DNA of 64,000 nucleotides from Altererythrobacter sp. C41 (GTDB taxonomy: Bacteria; Pseudomonadota; Alphaproteobacteria; Sphingomonadales; Sphingomonadaceae): the NCBI RefSeq assembly GCF_016803135.1, contig NZ_JAEVFE010000001.1, forward strand, positions 496,001 to 560,000, in the 5' to 3' direction. The position numbers and the translations under genes were made by a program. The notes beneath the pieces are model-generated. The model made no database searches, was not told where the DNA came from, and saw nothing but the letters and a program-made list of their open reading frames with translations. Every line of letters begins with the position of its first letter. The stretch's first letter is position 1. Shown in pieces: positions 57,561 through 64,000 of the stretch.

Positions 57561-57606
57561 TGACACGAATGTCAGCGGATACTACTTACAAGAGTGTCAG
57601 TAAGTA
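57561..57606 (+). promoter_or_regulatory. Palindromes upstream of the second PF10118 gene
   Basis: TGACA-CGAA-TGTCA (57561-57574) and TACTTAC-N10-GTAAGTA (57583-57606) lie in the 60 bases before the start. The first overlaps a consensus -35 hexamer TTGACA (57560-57565). A third TGTCA falls inside the second palindrome. Binding by the nearby TetR protein is plausible but not shown. Confidence 0.5.
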
Positions 57607-57616
57607 CGAGCGAATC

Positions 57617-58495
57617 ATGAACGCCCCTCAGACATTCCCCTTCGACCGCGCTTCGGCGAGCCCCACACCACCCGATCTCGCGATCACCGTGCGCGACGAG
57701 CGCTTCAACCGCGAGGGCAAGCCGCGCCGCTGGTGGGCCGGCGAACCGTTCGGCACCGCCTGGCACAACGCGCTTTCCGCCACTTTCCCCCGCGGCGAAG
57801 CTTTCTTTATCGAAGCGGTCAAGGCGCACCGAGCCGGCGCGGACCCGAAGCTGGACGCCGAAATCCGCGCGTTCGTGAAGCAGGAAATCAACCACACCCG
57901 CGAACACATCGCCTTCAACAAGTTGGCGGAGAACGCCGGCTACGACATCAAGGCGATCGACAAGCGGGTCGAGGAGTTGCTCGCGCTGACCAAGGACCGT
58001 CCGGCGATCGCCAACCTCGCCGTGACCATGGCGCTCGAGCACTACACTGCGATGATGGCGCACGAGTTCCTCGCCAATCCGCAGCATTTCGAGAACGCCG
58101 ACGCCGAGGTGCGGGCGATGTGGCGCTGGCATGCGGTCGAGGAGATCGAGCACAAGGGCGTCGCATTCGACACCTGGAATCACGCGACGCGAGACTGGTC
58201 GAAGTGGCAGCGCTGGAAAGTCCGCAGCCTGGTGATGCTCTCGGTCACGGGCAGGTTCTTCAAGAACCGCTGGATCGATTCGATGAACCTGCTCGCGCAG
58301 GACGGGATCACCGGCTGGAACGCGCGCTGGGGTCTGCTCAAGTATCTCGTGGCCAGCCCGGGCGTCCTGCGCCGGATCTTCCCGGCATGGCTCGCCTACT
58401 TCAAGCCCGGCTTCCACCCGTGGGAACACGACGACCGCGAGCTGATCGGCCTCTACGAAGGCGAGTTCGAGGACGCGCTGCTGCCGGCGGAGTGA
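57617..58495 (+). CDS. PF10118 family protein (annotated metal-dependent hydrolase), copy 2, with di-iron motif
   Basis: A 292-residue paralogue of the preceding gene. The residues E61, E90-x-x-H93, E141 and E176-x-x-H179 repeat the E, ExxH, E, ExxH pattern with the same 29- and 35-residue spacing, and segments such as MWRWHAVEEIEHKG and PGFHPWEHDDREL are shared with copy 1. ATG 57617 (MNAPQTFPFD) is chosen because palindromes and a -35-like hexamer lie just upstream. Paired-hairpin repeats bracket the gene on both sides. Function unknown. Confidence 0.85.
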   Translation: MNAPQTFPFDRASASPTPPDLAITVRDERFNREGKPRRWWAGEPFGTAWHNALSATFPRGEAFFIEAVKAHRAGADPKLDAEIRAFVKQEINHTREHIAFNKLAENAGYDIKAIDKRVEELLALTKDRPAIANLAVTMALEHYTAMMAHEFLANPQHFENADAEVRAMWRWHAVEEIEHKGVAFDTWNHATRDWSKWQRWKVRSLVMLSVTGRFFKNRWIDSMNLLAQDGITGWNARWGLLKYLVASPGVLRRIFPAWLAYFKPGFHPWEHDDRELIGLYEGEFEDALLPAE

Positions 58496-58501
58496 TTGCC
58501 G

Positions 58502-58582
58502 GGAGTCCCCGCGAAAGCGGGGACCTCAGGCAGCACCGGACGACCAGATGGCCTGAGGCCCCCGCCTGCGCGGGGGCTCACG
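58502..58582. repeat. Paired-hairpin intergenic repeat element, copy 4
   Basis: An inverted repeat with left arm GGAGTCCCCGCGAAAGCGGG continuing into GACCTCAGGC and right arm GCCTGAGGCCCCCGCCTGCG continuing into CGGGGGCTCA. It shares its CCTCAGGC boundary with copy 3 and lies between the second PF10118 gene and the acetyltransferase. Confidence 0.75.
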
Positions 58583-59116
58583 CTATGCCGCACGCATGTC
58601 CGGCTCGACCTCGCCCGCCAGTTCCAGCGCGTACTCGGCCGCCAGCGCCTGCTCGCCTCGCCCGCGACTATACCGCGGACGGATGCGGCCGACGGGCGCG
58701 AAGCCGAGCTTGCGCAGGACGGCGCCTGAAGCGGGATTGTCGAGGAAGTGGCTCGCGACGATCCGCGGGTGTCCGAGCATGCGCGCGATCTCGATCATCG
58801 CGCTTCCCGCTTCGGTTGCATAGCCCTGCCCCCAGTGATCCCGGGCGATCCAGTAGCCCAGCTCGATCTCCCGGCCTTCCGGATTGATCCCGATGCAGCC
58901 GATCAGCGCAGCGTCGTCCGCGCGTGTGATCAGGAACCTGGGGAAACAGGGATCGAACGGGCGCGAGACGAATTCGCGCGCATCCGCCACGCCGTACGGC
59001 CACGGCGCGCGCGCCAGATTGCGCACCACACCTTCGTCGGCGATGGCGCTGAAGACCTGGCCCGAATCCTCGGGCCATGGCGGTCTCAGGAGCAGTCTCT
59101 GGCTGCGATGGAACAC
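58583..59116 (-). CDS. GNAT family N-acetyltransferase (RimJ/RimL-like)
   Basis: A 177-residue acetyltransferase. It begins FHRSQRLLLRPPWPEDSGQV, typical of the RimJ/RimL branch, and the acetyl-CoA loop reads RDHWGQGYATEAGSAMI, with NPASGAVLRKLGF before the C-terminal strand. It may acetylate a protein N-terminus or a small molecule; the substrate is unknown. The start is GTG 59116 with GGAGAG nine bases upstream. It converges with the second PF10118 gene across repeat copy 4. Confidence 0.88.
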   Translation of the reverse strand: MFHRSQRLLLRPPWPEDSGQVFSAIADEGVVRNLARAPWPYGVADAREFVSRPFDPCFPRFLITRADDAALIGCIGINPEGREIELGYWIARDHWGQGYATEAGSAMIEIARMLGHPRIVASHFLDNPASGAVLRKLGFAPVGRIRPRYSRGRGEQALAAEYALELAGEVEPDMRAA

Positions 59117-59219
59117 GGCGATCTCTCCTCATTCGCCCCGCAGCGCCCCGTTACGGGCGATGCGTGACAGTGCGATGGCGGCGAAAGAATATTTCGCCAG
59201 CGGGAGAGGGAGAAACGAC

Positions 59220-59252
59220 AAGAGGGAGACGGGTCGGCCCCATCTCCCTCTT
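59220..59252 (-). terminator. Intrinsic terminator of the rplU-rpmA operon
   Basis: Stem AAGAGGGAGA / TCTCCCTCTT with extra GGG/CCC pairs around a small loop lies about 65 bases past the rpmA stop and is followed on the minus strand by GTCGTTTCTCCC. Confidence 0.65.
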
Positions 59253-59318
59253 CGTCTGCCGGCGTTCAACCGGGCTGGGACCGTCCCGTGAGGACGATCC
59301 CGTCATCGGATCGTCCGG

Positions 59319-59588
59319 TTATTCGGCAGCTTCCGCGAGCATGTCGACCGACACGTACTTGCGGCCGAGTTTGCCGGTGTGGAATCGGACGACGCCTTGC
59401 GCGAGCGCGAACAGCGTGTGGTCCTTGCCCATCCCGACATTGGTGCCCGGATAGAACTTGGTGCCGCGCTGGCGCACGATAATGTTGCCCGGAATCACGC
59501 CCTGGCTGCCGAACTTCTTCACGCCGAGGCGACGGCCGGCCGAATCGCGACCGTTGCGGGATGAACCGCCTGCTTTCTTATGTGCCAT
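59319..59588 (-). CDS. rpmA: 50S ribosomal protein L27
   Basis: An 89-residue ribosomal protein whose N-terminus reaches the peptidyl transferase centre. It starts directly [20 protein letters not shown], so no N-terminal pre-peptide is present, unlike in Firmicutes. It follows rplU after 12 bases in the standard rplU-rpmA operon. Confidence 0.98.
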   Translation of the reverse strand: MAHKKAGGSSRNGRDSAGRRLGVKKFGSQGVIPGNIIVRQRGTKFYPGTNVGMGKDHTLFALAQGVVRFHTGKLGRKYVSVDMLAEAAE

Positions 59589-59600
59589 CGTTCGTGGTCC

Positions 59601-60131
59601 TTACTTCTTCTCGGCCTTCTTGGCCGGGGCTTTCTTGGCCGGCGCCTTGTCGGTGGCGCCTTCCTTCTTCGGCGCAGCCTTCTTGGCGGCCGGCTTCTTC
59701 TCGGCAGTGTCGGCCTTCGCAGCCGGGGCAGCCGTCTTCGCGGGTGCCGCCTTCTTCGGCGCAGCTTCTTCCTTCGCAGGAGCGGCCTTGGCCTCTTCCT
59801 TCTTGGGAGCAGCAGCCTTCTTCTCGGCCTTCGAATCGCCCACCGCGGTGATGCGCAGCAGGGTCAACTGCTGGCGGTGACCCGCCTTGCGGCGATAGTT
59901 GTGGCGGCGACGCTTCTTGAAGACGACGACCTTCTCGCTCTTCGCCTGTGCGATGATCTCCGCCGAAACGGCAACCTTCGAGGCGTCGGCGATCTTGTCG
60001 CCTTCGCCAGCGAGCAGGACGTCGCCCAGCGTCACCGTGTCGCCGGCTTCGCCAGCGAGCTTTTCGACCGCGATCTTGTCTCCGGCGGCAACCCGGTATT
60101 GCTTGCCGCCCGTGCGCACTACTGCGAACAT
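59601..60131 (-). CDS. rplU: 50S ribosomal protein L21 with Ala/Lys/Pro-rich C-terminal extension
   Basis: The first about 100 residues are a complete L21 ([20 protein letters not shown], then [17 protein letters not shown] and LTLLRITAV). About 75 further residues form a low-complexity tail of Ala, Lys, Pro and Glu, with repeats such as [14 protein letters not shown] at the end. Such tails recur in sphingomonad L21 proteins; their role is unknown, though they may contact rRNA or other factors. The start is ATG 60131 with GGAAG upstream. A promoter and leader lie upstream. Confidence 0.96.
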   Translation of the reverse strand: MFAVVRTGGKQYRVAAGDKIAVEKLAGEAGDTVTLGDVLLAGEGDKIADASKVAVSAEIIAQAKSEKVVVFKKRRRHNYRRKAGHRQQLTLLRITAVGDSKAEKKAAAPKKEEAKAAPAKEEAAPKKAAPAKTAAPAAKADTAEKKPAAKKAAPKKEGATDKAPAKKAPAKKAEKK

Positions 60132-60224
60132 GGTGGTAACTTCCATTCTCATTGCTGTGCCCCTGCCGTGGTGGAAGGGGCGCGACCGAAATGCCGCCAA
60201 TGGCGGTGTCCGGAAAGATGGGTG

Positions 60225-60253
60225 CCGTTAAGGGAAGCGCCCGCGCAAGTCAA
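60225..60253 (-). promoter_or_regulatory. Predicted promoter of rplU-rpmA
   Basis: On the minus strand TTGACT (60253-60248) and TTAACG (60230-60225) are spaced by 17 bases. The resulting leader of about 90 bases contains the hairpin CCGCCATTGGCGG, a possible site for autoregulation. Prediction from consensus only. Confidence 0.5.
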
Positions 60254-60318
60254 CGGCGGAAATCCGCCTGCGCGCGCCATCTGGCGCCGCGCGGGGTGCA
60301 TGCTATGAGCCTTGCAGA

Positions 60319-60828
60319 ATGAAGCAAGCCCTCATCCGCCTCGTACCACTCGTTCTGGCCGCCCCGCTGGCCGCCTGCGCTGGCGGCAGCGCCGACTACC
60401 CGTCGCTGGCGATCCGCGACGCGGAGCGTGTCGAGGGCACGTTCGAGCCTGCTCCGGCAACCGAAGCCCCGGCCCCGCCAGCGGTGCCGAGCGCCGATCT
60501 GCTCCAGCGGCTTTCGCAGCTACGGACCGAGGCAGCGAGTGCCCATCGGGCGTTTACGCAAGCCGTGCCGGGCGCGCGCCGCACGATCGAGGCCGCTCGC
60601 GGGGCAGGCGTTGAAACCAATAGCTGGGCCGCCGCGCAGGTCGCGCTGGCCGATCTCGATTCGCATCGCAGCAGGACTGCGGTCGCGCTGGGCGATCTCG
60701 ACCTGATATTCGCCGATGCGACACTCGCCTTCGAGCTGCGAGAGCCGATCGCCGACGCACACGGCCAGGTCGCCGACATGATCGCGCAAGAGGATGCGAT
60801 TCTGGCGGAGCTGCGCGGCGCCTTCTAG
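60319..60828 (+). CDS. Putative lipoprotein of unknown function
   Basis: A 169-residue protein with signal peptide and lipobox LAAC (Cys at about 20), a short Ala/Pro-rich linker (about 45-58), and a helical domain (LLQRLSQLRTEAASAHRAF onward) that looks coiled-coil forming. No family recognised. It diverges from rplU and converges with the folB-linked gene, ending 10 bases from it. Confidence 0.75.
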   Translation: MKQALIRLVPLVLAAPLAACAGGSADYPSLAIRDAERVEGTFEPAPATEAPAPPAVPSADLLQRLSQLRTEAASAHRAFTQAVPGARRTIEAARGAGVETNSWAAAQVALADLDSHRSRTAVALGDLDLIFADATLAFELREPIADAHGQVADMIAQEDAILAELRGAF

Positions 60829-60838
60829 CGGGCTGCGC

Positions 60839-61162
60839 TTACCGCCTTCGCGAGCCTTCCTCGCCCAGGGGCAGATATTGCCCGGTCACGCCGGGCGCAG
60901 CGGCCAGGTATCGCTCTGCTTCCGCAATCGCGTCACCCTGTCCCGCCACGGCATTGACGCGCAGCGGCGCATGCTTTCGCGCCAGCCCGGCCACCGCTGC
61001 AATCCGCCAGGCACGGTGCGTATGATCGGCCGGAGCGAAGACGAGCAGCAGATCGTCGCCCCCGGCAAGCGCGTCCTCGGCATAAGGCAGCCAGTGCTGG
61101 TGGAACACGCTCGCGGCGGACAGGGGATCTTCCGGCAGATCGTCCACCGCGATCCGCTTCAT
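60839..61162 (-). CDS. Small Rossmann-like protein coupled to folB, function unknown
   Basis: A 107-residue protein starting MKRIAVDDLPEDPLSAASVF. An alpha/beta pattern with the strand DDLLLVFAPADHTHRAWRIA and the second unit PLRVNAVAGQGDAIAEAERY suggests a small Rossmann-like fold. Its ATG at 61162 shares a base with the folB stop (TGATG), so the two are co-translated. I do not recognise the family beyond that; a link to folate or pterin metabolism is guessed from position only. Confidence 0.72.
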   Translation of the reverse strand: MKRIAVDDLPEDPLSAASVFHQHWLPYAEDALAGGDDLLLVFAPADHTHRAWRIAAVAGLARKHAPLRVNAVAGQGDAIAEAERYLAAAPGVTGQYLPLGEEGSRRR

Positions 61163-61533
61163 CAGCGGCGCTCGCGGGTCAGCGTGATGCCGATCTTCTC
61201 GTTGCCTTCCGCGATAGCGAGCTTGACGATCTTCACCGTGACCGCCTCGACCCGGTCGTCCTGCAGGAACAGGGTTTCGCAGATGTGGTCCGCAACCGCC
61301 TCGATCAGCTTGAAGTGCACGCCGGGCGGCAGGGCTTCCGTGGCGGCGAACTTCAGGTCCATGTAGTTCTTGCTCGCGTCGAGCGGCGTATCGGGCGCGT
61401 AGCGGGCCGCGCACTTGAGCCGCGCGCTGATCGAGATGCGCAGCGGCTGCGGCTTGCCGGTCTCCTCCGAGTAGATGCCCGTGAGGACATCGTGCTCGAG
61501 ATCGGCGACTTCGAGGATCAGCGAATCGGCCAT
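61162..61533 (-). CDS. folB: Dihydroneopterin aldolase
   Basis: FolB cleaves dihydroneopterin to 6-hydroxymethyl-dihydropterin and glycolaldehyde in folate synthesis. It has 123 residues with LTGIYSEETGKPQPLRISIS near the N-terminus (catalytic Glu), the YMDLKFAATE segment and the catalytic Lys region VTVKIVKLAIA. It follows the RlmI-like methyltransferase by nine bases and is coupled to the small Rossmann-like gene. Confidence 0.94.
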   Translation of the reverse strand: MADSLILEVADLEHDVLTGIYSEETGKPQPLRISISARLKCAARYAPDTPLDASKNYMDLKFAATEALPPGVHFKLIEAVADHICETLFLQDDRVEAVTVKIVKLAIAEGNEKIGITLTRERR

Positions 61534-61542
61534 GTGCTGCGC

Positions 61543-62433
61543 TTAGCCCCGATTCGACCAGCGGGCGAAGATTGCGGTGGGGAGGAGGCGGGGATCTTCG
61601 CTATCTTCGCGCACAGAAAGGTCGCCGTGTTGGATTTCCCCCGGCAGATCCTGCAGAACTTCAGCCAGCAGTCCGGCGAGCGCGAGGCTGCTCATGCGCA
61701 CCGCGTAGACGGTGAGGAAGAGGAAGCGGCTGCGGCCATCGAGCAGCTTTCGGCAATCGCGGACGAGGCCGGGCAGCCCCTCTTCGATCCGCCAGACTTC
61801 CCCGTTCGGGCCGCGCCCGAACTTGGGCGGATCGAGGATGATCCCGTCATAGCGCCGCCCGCGCCGCACCTCGCGCGCGGCGAACTTGACCGCGTCGTCG
61901 ACGAGCCAGCGAACCGGCCGCTCCTCCATGCCCGAGAGCGCCGCGTTCTCGCGCGCCTGAGCGACGGACTTCTTCGAGGCGTCGACATGCGCGACCTGCC
62001 CGAAGCGGCTGAGCGCCAGGGTTCCGACGCCGGTATAGCCGAAGAGATTGAGGAGCTGCGCATCCTCGGCCGCGCCGAGTTGCGCGCCCATCCACTCCCA
62101 CACAGGGGCCATGTCGGGAAAAAACCCGAGATGGCGGAAAGGCGTGCATTGCGCGGTGAAGCGCACCTCGTTCCAGGAAAGCGGCCAGCCCTCGGCCGGC
62201 ACCGGCTCGGCGAACTGCCAGCGGCCGCCGCCGTCCTCGTCCGAACCGGGCACGAACTCGCCGTGCGCCCGCCAGTCGGCACTGCGCGGGGTCCACATGG
62301 CCTGCGGCTCGGGCCGGATGAAGCGGTAGCGGCCGTAGCGCTCGAGCTTGCGGCCGTTACCGCTGTCGACGAGCCCGTAGTCGGCCCAGGGTTCGCCGAT
62401 CATGACCTGAGGGTTTTCGATCAGGCGGGCCAT
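61543..62433 (-). CDS. Class I SAM-dependent methyltransferase, RlmI-like (putative rRNA m5C)
   Basis: A 296-residue methyltransferase. SAM-binding motif I LLNLFGYTGVGTLALSRFG is followed by AHVDASKKSVAQARENAAL, VDDAVKFAAREVRRGRRYDG and the catalytic IILDPPKFGRG, the DPP(K/R)F motif of the RlmI/RlmK and related YccW families. It lacks the N-terminal PUA domain of E. coli RlmI. The target is likely RNA, but the exact site is unknown. It lies between thrC and folB on the same strand. Confidence 0.85.
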   Translation of the reverse strand: MARLIENPQVMIGEPWADYGLVDSGNGRKLERYGRYRFIRPEPQAMWTPRSADWRAHGEFVPGSDEDGGGRWQFAEPVPAEGWPLSWNEVRFTAQCTPFRHLGFFPDMAPVWEWMGAQLGAAEDAQLLNLFGYTGVGTLALSRFGQVAHVDASKKSVAQARENAALSGMEERPVRWLVDDAVKFAAREVRRGRRYDGIILDPPKFGRGPNGEVWRIEEGLPGLVRDCRKLLDGRSRFLFLTVYAVRMSSLALAGLLAEVLQDLPGEIQHGDLSVREDSEDPRLLPTAIFARWSNRG

Positions 62434-62467
62434 GCCGGACCTTGTCGTTCACGCGCAGAGGCCACGA

Positions 62468-63871
62468 TCACACGCTCGCATGCTCGGTGATGTACGTGGC
62501 TACCGCATCATAGTCGCCGGGCAGTTCGGTAAAGCGTTCCTCGCGCGCAAACAGGTCGCCGACGCGTGGGGGCAGCGGCGGGCGGGTCCCGGTCGCGCGC
62601 TCCACGGCATCGCGGAACTTGGCAGGATGGGCAGTAGCAAGCGTCACGACCGGCGCATCGACGTCCTGCAGGCGCGCCGCGTGGAGGCCGATTGCGGTAT
62701 GCGGATCGACGGTCTCGCCGCAATGCTCCCACGCCCAGCGCATCGCCTGGGCCATCTCGTCCTGATCGGCGCGCGCGCTGGTGAAAAGCGCAGCGGCCCC
62801 TTCGCGCTGCGCGTTGGTGAGCCGCATCGCCTTCGTCGCCTCGAACCCGCGCATCTGTTCGGCCAGCGCCGCGCCGTCGCGCCCGCCGCAGTCGAACAGC
62901 AGCCGCTCGAAATTGGAGCTGACCTGAATGTCCATCGAAGGCGCCGCGGTCGGCGTCACCTCGCCGGCCGAATAGTCGCCGTCGGACAGCGCGCGGTGGA
63001 GGATGTCGTTGACGTTGGTGGCCACGATCAGCCGCTCGACCGGCAGGCCCATCTTCGCGGCGACATAGCCGGCGAAGACGTCGCCGAAATTGCCGGTCGG
63101 CACGCTGAAGGCGACCTTGCGCCGGGGCGCGCCGAGCTGCAGCGCGGCGGCGAAGTAATAGACGACCTGCGCCATGAGCCGCGCCCAATTGATCGAGTTC
63201 ACCGCGCCGAGCCGCACGCGGCCGGTCAGCGCGGTATCGGCGAACATGCGCTTCACCATCGCCTGCGCGTCGTCGAAGCTGCCCTCGATCGCGATATTGT
63301 GCACGTTGGGCGCAAGCACGGTGGTCATCTGGCGGCGCTGCACGTCGCTGACGCGGCCCTTCGGATGGAGCATGAAGATCTCGACGCCCTCGCGGCCCGC
63401 AACCGCATCGATCGCAGCCGAGCCGGTATCGCCGCTGGTCGCGCCGACGATCGTCAGCCTCTCTTCGCGGCGACCGAGGAATTCCTCGAACAGCAGCCCG
63501 AGCAGTTGCAGCGCGACATCCTTGAACGCCAGCGTGGGCCCATGGAACAGCTCGAGCAGCCAGTTGCGCTGATCGAGCTGGACCAGCGGCGTCACCGCCT
63601 TGTGCGCGAAGCGGGCATAGGCCTCCTCGCACAGCTCGCGCAGGCGCTCGGGCGTCAGGCTGTCGCCGACGAACGGCTGCATCACCCGCGCGGCAAGCTC
63701 GGCGTAAGGGAGACCGGCCAGTGCCGCGATCTCGCCATGCGAGAACTGCGGCCATTCGCGCGGCAGGTAGAGCCCGCCGTCGTTCGCCAGACCGGCGAGC
63801 GTGACGCCTTCGAAATCGAGCGGCCCGCCATTGGGGTTTTGGGCGCTTCCGCGGGTGGATAGGTATTCCAT
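62468..63871 (-). CDS. thrC: Threonine synthase
   Basis: A 467-residue PLP enzyme that converts O-phosphohomoserine to threonine. The PLP lysine lies in HGPTLAFKDVALQLLG at about 114, and the phosphate loop GATSGDTGSAAIDAV follows. VEIFMLHPKGRVSDVQRRQM and SINWARLMAQVVYYF are typical of the proteobacterial class. The start is ATG 63871. The remaining 129 bases to the window end hold no gene I can support. Confidence 0.97.
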   Translation of the reverse strand: MEYLSTRGSAQNPNGGPLDFEGVTLAGLANDGGLYLPREWPQFSHGEIAALAGLPYAELAARVMQPFVGDSLTPERLRELCEEAYARFAHKAVTPLVQLDQRNWLLELFHGPTLAFKDVALQLLGLLFEEFLGRREERLTIVGATSGDTGSAAIDAVAGREGVEIFMLHPKGRVSDVQRRQMTTVLAPNVHNIAIEGSFDDAQAMVKRMFADTALTGRVRLGAVNSINWARLMAQVVYYFAAALQLGAPRRKVAFSVPTGNFGDVFAGYVAAKMGLPVERLIVATNVNDILHRALSDGDYSAGEVTPTAAPSMDIQVSSNFERLLFDCGGRDGAALAEQMRGFEATKAMRLTNAQREGAAALFTSARADQDEMAQAMRWAWEHCGETVDPHTAIGLHAARLQDVDAPVVTLATAHPAKFRDAVERATGTRPPLPPRVGDLFAREERFTELPGDYDAVATYITEHASV

Positions 63872-64000
63872 CGACCGGAGCGACTAGCCGCGCGCAGGGC
63901 GGCGAGCAAGCAAGCGGCGCTTATCGGTTCAAAAGCCTCCGTTCGTGGTGCGGGGAATATCCTCTCCGCGTTCTCTGCGGACTCTGCGCGAAACTTAAAC

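Noticed and set aside
63872-64000. Search for a gene or RNA in the right-hand end.
   Set aside because: No open frame with a start signal and no tRNA-like fold was seen in these 129 bases.

Overview
The window is about 64 kb of GC-rich chromosomal DNA from an alphaproteobacterium. Its gene content and order point to the Sphingomonadales, probably Erythrobacteraceae-like: the ahcY-divL-tsaE-amgK-murU-addB string, an alphaproteobacterial AddB, a plant-type glutamate-cysteine ligase, a propionyl-CoA carboxylase/methylmalonyl-CoA mutase module, Flp pilins, and an L21 protein with an Ala/Lys/Pro-rich tail. The family assignment is inference from content; no rRNA gene is present. Coding density is very high and no gene-free stretch reaches 300 bases. 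There is no CRISPR array, transposase, prophage or plasmid backbone.

Layout. 1-8.8 kb (minus strand): ahcY, then a translationally coupled string of a DivL-type tyrosine pseudo-histidine kinase, tsaE, amgK, murU and addB, the last cut by the window edge. 9.0-13.1 kb: peroxiredoxin, folE, a phospholipase D-like protein, hemerythrin, a zincin and PilZ. 13.2-14.6 kb: a tRNA-Arg(ACG) with a second copy of its 3' end and terminator, mutT, and two small Flp pilin genes. 14.6-21.9 kb: M48 lipoprotein protease, accA, xerD, an exported protein of unknown function, a 44-residue membrane protein, then divergent aroK-aroB. 22.0-32.5 kb: a cyclase-family hydrolase, then a minus-strand catabolic block (scpA, a DUF3445 haem N-demethylase-like protein, metY, bioB, a small membrane protein, pccA, csaA, with enoyl-CoA hydratase and GST upstream). 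32.5-44.3 kb: cell-envelope and housekeeping genes including a flavin oxidoreductase with a cysteine cluster, a lipoprotein methyltransferase, prfB, mrcA, rsmE and gshA. 44.3-55.9 kb: bamB with its TPR partner, a glycosyltransferase, selO, astD, rarD, pyrC and ygfZ. 55.9-58.5 kb: a TetR regulator facing two tandem PF10118 paralogues. 58.5-64 kb: GNAT, rpmA, rplU, folB, an RlmI-like methyltransferase and thrC.

How genes work together. bioB makes the cofactor carried by PccA; PccA (with a PccB elsewhere) and ScpA convert propionyl-CoA to succinyl-CoA. AmgK and MurU recycle MurNAc to UDP-MurNAc, and mrcA uses the resulting lipid II. folE and folB serve folate synthesis; aroK and aroB serve the shikimate pathway; TsaE serves tRNA t6A.

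Most of the window is ordinary core genome and I saw no defence or secondary-metabolite system. The strongest unexplained signals are: the two PF10118 'hydrolases', which both carry a canonical E...ExxH...E...ExxH di-iron motif; the flavin oxidoreductase with a CX2CX3CX22C cluster; a 20-bp palindrome in front of ahcY; and a family of paired-hairpin intergenic elements, two of which bracket one PF10118 gene.
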